Below, piece by piece: positions 8,957-19,584 of a stretch of DNA of 64,000 nucleotides. Made by a program: the position numbers and the translations under genes. Each line of letters opens with the position of its first letter. Within the stretch, counting starts at the first letter, position 1. The stretch is from Streptomyces iconiensis (GTDB taxonomy: Bacteria; Actinomycetota; Actinomycetes; Streptomycetales; Streptomycetaceae), in the NCBI RefSeq assembly GCF_028657195.3, contig NZ_JANCPR020000053.1:1-64000 (forward strand), written 5' to 3'. Below the pieces are notes generated by a model that was not told the origin of the DNA, ran no database searches, and saw only the letters and a program-made list of their open reading frames with translations.

Positions 8957-11143
8957 CTACGGCGTACGCGCCGGAGGCAGGGCCCGCGACGGGGCCTCGC
9001 GGGCGCGGAGCCAGGCCGTCGTCTCGCCGGGGGGCATGGCCGCGGCGACCAGCCACCCCTGCACCGCGTCGCAGCCGAGATCGCGCAGCCGCTCCCAGGT
9101 CTCGTCGTCCTCCACGCCCTCGGCCACGACCAGCAGCCCCAGCGAATGCGCGAGGTCGACGGTGCAGCGCACGATCTCGGCGTCCTCGGTGTCGACGGCC
9201 AGTCTGGCGACGAACGAGCGGTCGATCTTCAGCTCGCTGACGGGCAGCCGGCGCAGGTGTACGAGCGAGGAGTAGCCGGTGCCGAAGTCGTCCAGCGACA
9301 TCTTGACGCCGTGCCCCGTCAGTCCGGCGAGCGTGTCGGCCGCCTGCTGCGGGTCCTCCAGGAGGACATGCTCGGTGATCTCCAGTTGGAGCGCGCCGGG
9401 CGGGACCCCGTGCCGGGCGAGGCGCGCGGCGACGGCGCCCGCGAAGCCCGGTGAGTGCACGTCGCGGGGCGAGACGTTGACGGCGACGGGGACCATGAGC
9501 CCGCAGGAGCGCCAGGTGGCGACCTGGGCCAGCGCGGTCTCCAGTACGTACTCGGTGAGGCGCGGCATGAGGCCCGAGGTCTCCGCGATGGCGATGAACT
9601 CGTCGGGGGGTACCCGGCCGCGCTCGGGGTGCACCCAGCGCACCAGGGCCTCCAGTCCGGAGACGGTGCCGTCGAAGCCGACCTTCGGCTGGTAGTGCAG
9701 CTCGACCTCGCCGGCGTCGAGCGCGCGGCGCAGGTCGGCGAGCAGCCCGAGGCGGTCGGGGGTGTTGCCGTCCCTGGTCGCCTCGTAGACCTCGACGGCC
9801 GTACGGTCCCGCTTGGCCTCGTACATGGCCACGTCGGCGCGGCGCAGCAGGCCCTCGGCCTCGCGCGCGTGGTCCGGGAAGACGGCGACGCCCGCGCTGG
9901 CCTCCAGTACGAGGGTGAGCCCGTCCAGGTCGAGCGGGGAGCTGAGCGCGGAGACGAGGCCGCGTGCGATGCGCTTGGCGCTGGTGGTGGAGTCGGCGGC
10001 GGGCAGCAGCACGGCGAACTCGTCGCCGCCCAGCCGCGCCGCCTCGGCCCCGCGCGGGAGCGCGGCGCGCAGGCGTTCCGCTATCTGCAACAGGAGCCTG
10101 TCGCCCGCGAGATGGCCGAGGGTGTCGTTGACGGAGCGGAAGCGGTCGAGGTCGATGAGGACGAGCGCGGCACGCGTGCCCTTGCGTTCGGCCTCGTCCA
10201 GCGCGGACCAGGTGCGCTCCAGGAGCCACAGCCGGTTGGGCAACCCGGTGAGCGGGTCGCGCAGTTGCTCCTCGGCGCGGGCGCGGGCGATGCGCAAGGT
10301 GGCGTCGAGCGCGATGAGCGGCACGGCGAACAGCGGGAGCAGCAGCGGCTTGTGGACGGCGACGACCGCGATGAGCGGGGCGATGCCGAGGAGCGCGACG
10401 CCGACGAGGCCCTGCCGTACGAGCCCGGTGCGCAGGGCCGAGGGCAGTCCGGTGGCGTGCGGCGCGACGGTGAACCACTGGAGGGCGCGGGTGACGAAGA
10501 GATAGGCCCCGGCGACGAGGATGATCTCGGGCACTGCCGAGAGCGTCCATGTCTCGGGCTCCCAGGGCTCCTCGACGGAGGGGCGCACGCCGAAGAGCGC
10601 GAGGGTGAGCGCTCCGGCTCCGACGCCGAGGATGTCGATGGCGCCGTGCACGAACGCCTGCCGCCAGCGGTGGCGGCGTGCGGCACCGACGAGCACGACG
10701 ACGGCGAGGCTGACGAGCAGCGCTGGCACCCAGCCGCACAGCAGCAGGATGGCGAGGGTCAGTGCGGGCGCCGAGCCCGTGCCGCCCCACCAGCGCTCGC
10801 GGCCCGTGGCCACCAGGTGCGCGACGACGCAGCCGGTGAGCACCGCGAACGACCAGCCGGCCGAGCCGTCGGGGAAGAGCGCGTGCCCGCGTGCGAGGAC
10901 ACGGACGACGCCGAGGATGAGCGCCACGGCCGCAGCCGCGAGCACGACGGCGGGCAGCAGCGGAGGGCGCAGGGCCACGAACCGCTGGAGCCAGGGAGGT
11001 TCCTCACCGGTGACACGCGTGCCACCTGACGCCGGTGCCCCGGCGGCGTCCCTCCCTCGTCCTGTGCCCTGTGCCGCGCCGCCCGCGCCGTCCGAGGGCA
11101 GGCGGGAGAACGGGGGTTGGGATCCCCCGGAGAATTCCAGCAT
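8957..11143 (-). CDS. rmdB: Membrane GGDEF-EAL cyclic-di-GMP protein, probable RmdB
   Basis: The 728-residue protein has about seven N-terminal membrane helices (residues 55-290), then a GGDEF domain (DPLTGLPNR, LDRFRSVNDTLGHLAGD, intact RLGGDEF) and a complete EAL phosphodiesterase domain (LEALVRW, NVSPRD, EITEH, DDFGTGYSS, LKIDRSF, AEGVED). All recognisable catalytic residues of the EAL are kept, so c-di-GMP hydrolysis is expected; the GGDEF could synthesise c-di-GMP or bind GTP. In Streptomyces a GGDEF-EAL gene next to ligA is the rmdB locus, a phosphodiesterase affecting development. The symbol rests on that remembered synteny plus architecture. ATG 11143 has AGGGA 5 bases upstream. Confidence 0.9.
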   Translation of the reverse strand: MLEFSGGSQPPFSRLPSDGAGGAAQGTGRGRDAAGAPASGGTRVTGEEPPWLQRFVALRPPLLPAVVLAAAAVALILGVVRVLARGHALFPDGSAGWSFAVLTGCVVAHLVATGRERWWGGTGSAPALTLAILLLCGWVPALLVSLAVVVLVGAARRHRWRQAFVHGAIDILGVGAGALTLALFGVRPSVEEPWEPETWTLSAVPEIILVAGAYLFVTRALQWFTVAPHATGLPSALRTGLVRQGLVGVALLGIAPLIAVVAVHKPLLLPLFAVPLIALDATLRIARARAEEQLRDPLTGLPNRLWLLERTWSALDEAERKGTRAALVLIDLDRFRSVNDTLGHLAGDRLLLQIAERLRAALPRGAEAARLGGDEFAVLLPAADSTTSAKRIARGLVSALSSPLDLDGLTLVLEASAGVAVFPDHAREAEGLLRRADVAMYEAKRDRTAVEVYEATRDGNTPDRLGLLADLRRALDAGEVELHYQPKVGFDGTVSGLEALVRWVHPERGRVPPDEFIAIAETSGLMPRLTEYVLETALAQVATWRSCGLMVPVAVNVSPRDVHSPGFAGAVAARLARHGVPPGALQLEITEHVLLEDPQQAADTLAGLTGHGVKMSLDDFGTGYSSLVHLRRLPVSELKIDRSFVARLAVDTEDAEIVRCTVDLAHSLGLLVVAEGVEDDETWERLRDLGCDAVQGWLVAAAMPPGETTAWLRAREAPSRALPPARTP

Positions 11144-11356
11144 CCTGGTCCCTCTCGCAGCCGTCCGCGCCTGTCCCTCGCCACAGGCTCACGCTTCAAC
11201 AGTAGGCCGCTGGCTGGGGAGAGGGGCAGCGATCGGCCGCTGTTGCCTGAATGCGTCTACGACGATCGTGCCCATCTTCCCCGCACCGTACGGGTGCTGC
11301 GACCAATCCGCGCCTGCCGGGGGGCGGAAAGGAGGGGGCATGTGGGGGCGAGTGGT

Positions 11357-11389
11357 GCCCGTGCGCGAAAAGGGGCGCCACGCACGGGC
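11357..11389 (-). terminator. Hairpin downstream of ligA
   Basis: A 9-base perfect inverted repeat (11357-11365 with 11381-11389) lies 41 bases past the ligA stop, in the 286-base gap before the GGDEF-EAL gene. It may end or attenuate the ligA transcript. Confidence 0.5.
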
Positions 11390-11429
11390 GTTGGGACATG
11401 ACCCGGACTCGCCCCTGTCCGTTACCGGC

Positions 11430-14667
<3,238 letters not shown>

Positions 14668-14686
14668 CCGGGAAGCGTACGGCGAG

Positions 14687-15376
14687 TCAGCCGCCGGGCC
14701 GCACCGAGAGGTCGGTGACCTCGGCGCCCCTGGGCAGGTCGAGCGCGGTGAGCACCGTCGTGGCCACGGCGTCCACCGGGATGAAGCGCCCCTCGTCGTA
14801 CTCCTTGCCCTCCTGCCTGTGCACCTTCTCCTGCATGGGGGTCGCCGTGCGGCCCGGATAGACGGAGGTGACCCGTACCCGGTTGCCGGCCTCCTCGGCG
14901 CGCAGCGCGTCGGCCAGCGCCTTGAGGCCGTGCTTGCTCGCCGCGTACGCGCCCCACTCGGGGTTGGCGCGCAGCCCGGCGCCGGAGTTGAGGAAGACGA
15001 CGTGCCCGGCGGCCTGCCGCAGCTGCGGCAGGAACAGCCTCGTCAGCTCGGCCGGCGCGACGAGGTTGGCGGCGAGGGTCGCGTTCCAGAGCTTGGGGGT
15101 GGTCTCGCCGACGGTGCCCAGCTCGACGAAGCCCGCGATGTGCAGCAGGGAGTCGACGCTGTCGGGGAGCGTCTGGTGGCCGAACGCCCAGGAGAGGCGC
15201 TCGGGTTCGCCGAGGTCACCCACGAGCGTGTGGGCGCCCTCGAACTGCTCGGCCAGCTCCTTGGCCCGGCCCGCGTTCCGCGCGAGCAGATAAAGGGTGT
15301 CGCCGCGGTCCAGGAGACGGCGTGCGACCTGCGCGCCGATGCCGGAACCCGCACCTGTGATCACGTGTGTTGCCAT
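14687..15376 (-). CDS. Short-chain dehydrogenase/reductase
   Basis: A 229-residue Rossmann-fold SDR. It has the cofactor motif TGAGSGIGA near the N-terminus, an N-H-A-G variant (LLHIAGFVELG), and catalytic Tyr/Lys in YAASKHGLK preceded by the Ser region VFLNSGAG. Short classical SDR, cytoplasmic, NAD(P)H-dependent; substrate unknown. ATG 15376 is chosen because the Rossmann beta-strand begins directly after it. It is followed within 20 bases by the MetE-like gene and then ligA. Confidence 0.88.
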   Translation of the reverse strand: MATHVITGAGSGIGAQVARRLLDRGDTLYLLARNAGRAKELAEQFEGAHTLVGDLGEPERLSWAFGHQTLPDSVDSLLHIAGFVELGTVGETTPKLWNATLAANLVAPAELTRLFLPQLRQAAGHVVFLNSGAGLRANPEWGAYAASKHGLKALADALRAEEAGNRVRVTSVYPGRTATPMQEKVHRQEGKEYDEGRFIPVDAVATTVLTALDLPRGAEVTDLSVRPGG

Positions 15377-15552
15377 GCCCCCATGCTCTCGCACGCCGGG
15401 CGGTGCGGCCCCACGAGCTATGCTGAGGGTGGACGTCCCGGACCCTGACGCCACCCGGATCACCGCCCGGACACCCTCCGGGCACCTCCCGGACGAAACG
15501 GCGCAGCCGCTCGGCTTCGCGCTACGGGCCCCCTCCGACGAACTGAGGCGTC

Positions 15553-16239
15553 ATGCCCCTAACGCGGTCCCACTCCTTTTTCCCCGCTGCGCAGAGGCGT
15601 CCCGCACCCCCGGCCCGCCCGCCGGCGCCTGCCCGTCCCAGCGGCAGGGCCTCCACGCTGGAGGCCGTACGGCTCCGCCGTGTGAACCGGATGCTGGCCG
15701 ACGGGCTGCGGGACGAACTGGCCGACCTGCACATGGAGCTGCGCGCCAGAACGCCGGGCGAGTTCGCCCGGTGCGGTGGGCGCGAACAGGTCAGGGAGGA
15801 CTTCCTGAGCCATCTGACGGCGCGCATCAAGCGGCCGGGCTTCGCGCTCGCGGTCGCGGAGGCGAACGGCCTGGTGGGGTGCGCCTTCGGCTTCCCCGCA
15901 CGGGGCGACAGCTTCCGCAGGCCCGACTCCGGCTGGTCACCGCCGGGCGACGACCTGGACCTGCTGGCGGCCTGCGACAACGTGTTCGTCGTCACCACCC
16001 TGCTCGTGCGCTCCCAGCCGCAGGAGAAGGACGTGGCCAGGCGGCTGGCGGAACGGCTGATCATCGACCACCACGCCTCGCTGGGCGCCACGTTGGTGGG
16101 CCACGAGGACTACGCCTCGCTCGCCTCCCTGCGCTCGTGGGGCTGGCAGGACGCGGGCGAGAGCTGGGGCCCCTCCAGCGCCTCGCTCTCCCGCGTCCTG
16201 GTCCTCCCCCTCACGGAACGCCCGCCCACCGCACGTTGA
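15553..16239 (+). CDS. GNAT-like N-acetyltransferase (probable)
   Basis: The 228-residue protein has a Pro/Ala-rich N-terminus, so the true start may be downstream of ATG 15553. Middle and C-terminal parts follow a GNAT-like order: ALAVAEANGLVGCAFGFPARG, VFVVTTLLVRSQPQEKDVARRLAERLI (acetyl-CoA-binding helix region) and a final strand ending LSRVLVLPL. The canonical Q/RxxGxG/A loop is degenerate (QPQEKDVA), so the assignment is moderate. Divergent from the SDR gene and convergent with the MreB-like gene. Confidence 0.6.
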   Translation: MPLTRSHSFFPAAQRRPAPPARPPAPARPSGRASTLEAVRLRRVNRMLADGLRDELADLHMELRARTPGEFARCGGREQVREDFLSHLTARIKRPGFALAVAEANGLVGCAFGFPARGDSFRRPDSGWSPPGDDLDLLAACDNVFVVTTLLVRSQPQEKDVARRLAERLIIDHHASLGATLVGHEDYASLASLRSWGWQDAGESWGPSSASLSRVLVLPLTERPPTAR

Positions 16240-16243
16240 GCGG

Positions 16244-16284
16244 GCGCCCCATGAAGGGGCGCGGGGAACTGCGCGCCCGGCCAC
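16244..16284. repeat. Dispersed palindromic repeat, partial copy
   Basis: Just past the acetyltransferase stop lies a hairpin (arms 16244-16250 and 16256-16262) followed by GGGGAACTGCGCGC. The same sequence forms one arm of the long perfect palindrome at 34381-34422 and recurs, slightly varied, three times at 28208-28405. This copy lacks most of the other arm. Confidence 0.6.
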
Positions 16285-16405
16285 GCATCAGTGGCAGCCT
16301 GCGACGCGCAGTCAGGGGCACGCAGGACGCAGGGGCACCCTCTTCGCAGGGGCGCCCCTTGCCCGGGGGCACCCCCTCCTCGAAACGGGCCCCTCCCCGG
16401 AGGGG

Positions 16406-17416
16406 CTACGCGGCGAAGATCGAGTCCAGCTTGTCGAACTCCTCCAGACAGCGGCCCGTTCCCAGCGCCACACATCCCAGCGGCTCGTCGGCGACGACGA
16501 CCGGCATGCCGGTCTCCTTCACCAGCCGCTCGTCCAGCCCGTGCAGGAGCGCGCCGCCGCCCGTGAGGACGATGCCGCGTTCCATCACGTCCCCGTACAG
16601 CTCCGGCGGGCAGTCGTCGAACGCCGCCTGCACGGCGGCGACGATGGAGCGTACGGGCGGCTCGACGGCTTCCCGGATCTCGTCGGGCGTCAGCTCGACG
16701 ACCTTGGGCATACCGGTGTTCTTGTCGCGTCCGCGCACCGGCACCGGCTGTTCGCTGCCGAGTGACATCTTGATCTCCTCGGCGGTGCGTTCACCGACGG
16801 CGATCGCGAACTGCCGCTCCACATAGGTGGCGATGGCGGCGTCCAGTGCGTCGCCGGCCACTCGGGCGGAATGGGAGGCGACCATTCCGCCGAGCGAGAT
16901 GATCGCGATCTCCGTGCTGCCGCCGCCGATGTCGACCACCATCGAGCCGCGTGCCTCGTGCACAGGAAGTCCCGCGCCGATCGCCGCGGCCATCGGCTCC
17001 TCGATCAGCCGGACAGAACGGGCACCCGCGCGGGAAGCGGTCTGGAGAACCGCACGCCGCTCGACGCCCGTCACACCGCTGGGCACGCACACCACCACAC
17101 GCGGCGAACGGCCTCGTCTGCCACCGGAAGCGGCCCTGATGAAGTGCCTCAGCATTCCCTCCGTCGCCTCGAAGTCGGTGATCACTCCGCCCTTCAGCGG
17201 GCGGGTGGCCCTGATCGAGCCCGGGGTACGGCCGACCGCCTGGCGCGCTGCGGCCCCAACTGCCAGGACCTTTCCGGTGCGTGAGTCGATCGCGACGACC
17301 GAGGGTTCGTCGAGGACAACGCCACGTCCGCGCGCATACACCAGGGTGTTGGCCGTGCCAAGGTCTATGCCGATGTCGCGGCCGTTGACCGCCGTGAACG
17401 GGGTGCGCTTAGCCAT
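16406..17416 (-). CDS. MreB/Mbl-like actin-family protein
   Basis: The 336-residue actin-fold ATPase has DIGIDLGTANTLVYARGRG (phosphate 1), VVVCVPSGVTGVERRAV, VRLIEEPMAAAIGAGLPV, VVDIGGGSTEIAIISLGG (phosphate 2) and ERGIVLTGGGALLHGLDERL (adenosine). Length matches MreB. It is a solitary gene, not followed by mreC/mreD, so it is more likely an Mbl-type paralogue used in spore-wall synthesis than the primary MreB. The last residues carry no obvious amphipathic helix. ATG 17416 follows the usual family start, and the gene is divergent from the betaine-pathway methyltransferase. Confidence 0.92.
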   Translation of the reverse strand: MAKRTPFTAVNGRDIGIDLGTANTLVYARGRGVVLDEPSVVAIDSRTGKVLAVGAAARQAVGRTPGSIRATRPLKGGVITDFEATEGMLRHFIRAASGGRRGRSPRVVVCVPSGVTGVERRAVLQTASRAGARSVRLIEEPMAAAIGAGLPVHEARGSMVVDIGGGSTEIAIISLGGMVASHSARVAGDALDAAIATYVERQFAIAVGERTAEEIKMSLGSEQPVPVRGRDKNTGMPKVVELTPDEIREAVEPPVRSIVAAVQAAFDDCPPELYGDVMERGIVLTGGGALLHGLDERLVKETGMPVVVADEPLGCVALGTGRCLEEFDKLDSIFAA

Positions 17417-17716
17417 GTGTTCTCGCCATGTTCGGTGCGGGGTGTACGAGACGTACTGAATTGTCGTGCTGACATCCGCAGCATACCCAACTGTCCCGTT
17501 TGCTGCGGTGGGCCGTGGCCACCGCTCCCCCAGAAATCTGGATCCGGAAAGGCGCTGGTCGGAGCTGGTTTTTACGTCAATCTAACCTGTCGGAGCGCGA
17601 CTTGGTGGCATAGATCTGCCGGGCTTGGATAGCTATGCATCGGAGACCATGCGCGGTTCCTGCCCGAAGCCTGGTGCGTCCTCGGGACCGCGCCGTAGGC
17701 CACCGTCTCTTCTACT
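17417..17716. other. Divergent intergenic region between mreB-like and methyltransferase genes
   Basis: About 300 bases, lower in GC than the surroundings, must hold both promoters and the methyltransferase leader. No reading frame continues the methyltransferase upstream, because an in-frame TAG lies at 17696-17698. No known riboswitch consensus was recognised. Confidence 0.6.
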
Positions 17717-17731
17717 GGAGGTTTCGTCATT
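17717..17731 (+). promoter_or_regulatory. Shine-Dalgarno site pointing at an ATT start codon
   Basis: GGAGG at 17717-17721 is 7 bases before ATT 17729-17731, which is in frame with the methyltransferase. No ATG, GTG or TTG occurs in that frame between the upstream TAG (17696) and GTG 17951. The site therefore selects either a genuine ATT start or the position of a lost or misread ATG. Confidence 0.75.
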
Positions 17732-19399
17732 TCCGCGCGACCGGCTCAGGAATTCGGAGACAACCCCGTCGATGTCCGGGAAACCGGACACTACACAGAG
17801 GAGTACGTCCCAAGTTTCGTAGAAAAGTGGGATGCCCTCATAGACTGGGAAAAGCGAGCAGAGAGCGAGGGAAATTTCTTCATCGACCTGCTGAGGAAGC
17901 GGGGAGTCAAGAGCGTTCTCGATGTCGCGACGGGGACCGGGTTCCACTCGGTGCGGCTTCTGGACGCCGGCTTTGAAACCGTGAGCGCGGACGGAAGCGC
18001 CGACATGCTCGCGATGGCGTTCGAGAACGGAATGAAGAACGGCGACCACATTCTGCGGGTCGTCCAGGCCGACTGGCGCTGGCTCAACCGAGACGTTCAC
18101 GGTGAGTACGACGCCATCGTGTGCCTCGGCAACTCGTTCACGCATCTCTTCTCGGAGCGCGACAGGCGCAAGGCACTGGCCGAGTTCTACGCCATGCTGA
18201 AGCACGACGGAATCCTCATTCTGGACCAGCGGAACTACGACGCGATCCTGGACGAGGGCTATTCCAGCAAGCACACGTACTACTACTGCGGCGAAGATGT
18301 CGCGGTGGAGCCCGAGTACGTGGACGAGGGCCTGTGTCGCATGCGGTACACATTCCGCGACAGCTCCTACCACCTCAATATGTTCCCGTTGCGCAAGGAC
18401 TACACGCGCCGGCTCATGACCGATGTCGGCTTCCAGCGCATCGAGACATACGGGGACTTCCAGCACACGTACAGGGCCGAACAGCCCGACTTCTTCGTGC
18501 ATGTTGCGGAGAAGGAATACAGAATGGAGGATTCTGAGGGCGCTTATGGCGCGACGGTCAGCACGGCGCGTACCTATTACAACTCCCCCGACGCTGACAC
18601 CTTTTACGCCTCCGTCTGGGGCGGTGAGGATATTCACGTCGGCGTCTACAAGAGCGACGACGAGCCCATCGCGGACGCGAGCCGCCGCACCGTCGAGCGC
18701 ATGGCGGCCGGTCTCGGTCTGACGAAGGACTCCCTGGTCCTCGACCTCGGCTCCGGCTTCGGCGGCTCGGCCCGCTACCTCGCCGACACGTTCGGGTGCC
18801 GTGTCCAGGCACTCAACCTCAGCGAGGTGGAGAACGAGCGCCACAGGGAGCTGAACTCGGAGCGGAAGCTCACCGACCGTATCGACGTCGTGGACGGCTC
18901 CTTCGAGAGCATCCCGTTCCCCGACTCCAGCGTCGACGTCGTCTGGTCCCAGGACGCGTTCCTGCACAGCGGGGACCGTATCCGCGTCCTGGAGGAGATA
19001 CGCCGCGTCCTGAAGCCGGGCGGTCAGCTCGTCTTCACGGACCCCATGGCAGCCGACGGCACCTCCGTCAGCGCGATCCAGCCCATCCTGGACCGCATCC
19101 ACCTCGACGACATGGGGTCCCCGGGCTTCTACACCCGTGAACTCACCCGTCTGGGCTTCGTTCCGCACGAGCGGAAGGAAGCGACGAACGGCTTCGAGGA
19201 CCTCCGCGAACAACTCGTCACCCACTACGGGCGCGTCCTGCAGGAGACCGAGCGCCAGGAGGGCGAAGGTCTCGCCTCCAAGGTGAGTTCGGACTACCTG
19301 CTCCAGATGAAGAAGGGTCTGACCCACTGGGTCGAGGGCGGCACCAAGCGCCAGCTCACGTGGGGCATCTTCCACTTCACCCTGGACGAGGGCCGCTAG
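17729..19399 (+). CDS. Fused glycine/sarcosine and dimethylglycine N-methyltransferase
   Basis: A 556-residue two-domain SAM-dependent enzyme, expected to methylate glycine three times to glycine betaine, an osmoprotectant. Domain 1 (about 20-270) is GSMT-like: HYTEEYVPSFVEKWDALIDW, motif I DVATGTGFHSVRLLDAGFE, and DAIVCLGNSFTHLF. Domain 2 (about 285-556) is SDMT-like: TYYNSPDADTFYASVWGGED, motif I LDLGSGFGGSARYLAD, and VWSQDAFLHSGDR. The fusion matches the roughly 565-residue Actinopolyspora-type GSDMT. The apparent start is ATT 17729 with an ideal GGAGG. Starting at GTG 17951 (residue 75) would delete motif I of domain 1. The 5' part uses more A/T-ending codons than its neighbours, consistent with transfer. 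Confidence 0.88.
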   Translation: MSARPAQEFGDNPVDVRETGHYTEEYVPSFVEKWDALIDWEKRAESEGNFFIDLLRKRGVKSVLDVATGTGFHSVRLLDAGFETVSADGSADMLAMAFENGMKNGDHILRVVQADWRWLNRDVHGEYDAIVCLGNSFTHLFSERDRRKALAEFYAMLKHDGILILDQRNYDAILDEGYSSKHTYYYCGEDVAVEPEYVDEGLCRMRYTFRDSSYHLNMFPLRKDYTRRLMTDVGFQRIETYGDFQHTYRAEQPDFFVHVAEKEYRMEDSEGAYGATVSTARTYYNSPDADTFYASVWGGEDIHVGVYKSDDEPIADASRRTVERMAAGLGLTKDSLVLDLGSGFGGSARYLADTFGCRVQALNLSEVENERHRELNSERKLTDRIDVVDGSFESIPFPDSSVDVVWSQDAFLHSGDRIRVLEEIRRVLKPGGQLVFTDPMAADGTSVSAIQPILDRIHLDDMGSPGFYTRELTRLGFVPHERKEATNGFEDLREQLVTHYGRVLQETERQEGEGLASKVSSDYLLQMKKGLTHWVEGGTKRQLTWGIFHFTLDEGR

Positions 19400-19493
19400 C
19401 CGCTGCGCGGTGCCGTGTCTCGCGGGCCGTACCGTGCATCTCGCCTGAGCTACGGGCTCGGGCTGTCCGTTCAGGCTCGCTCGCGCTCGTCCT

Positions 19494-19533
19494 CAGCGCC
19501 GGACCGGCTGAATTCCCAGCCGGTCCGGCGCTG
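19494..19533. terminator. Bidirectional hairpin terminator
   Basis: A 17-base perfect inverted repeat (19494-19510 with 19517-19533) and 6-base loop lie between the convergent methyltransferase and RCK-protein genes. Confidence 0.85.
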
Positions 19534-19584
19534 CTGCCCCGCCTCCCGGCGGCCCCCCTCGTCCCCTGCTCCCTCCGGCATCCC

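Noticed and set aside
9455-11029. Long plus-strand open frame opposite the GGDEF-EAL gene
   Set aside because: Repetitive Gly/Arg/Glu/Ala composition typical of a shadow of a high-GC gene; the minus strand encodes a complete enzyme.
17417-17728. SAM or SAH riboswitch before the methyltransferase
   Set aside because: No match to conserved cores could be seen by eye; a covariance-model search of this leader would be needed to reopen it.
17951-19399. Methyltransferase beginning at GTG 17951
   Set aside because: This start deletes SAM motif I and about 74 conserved residues and has no ribosome-binding site; ATT 17729 has an ideal one.
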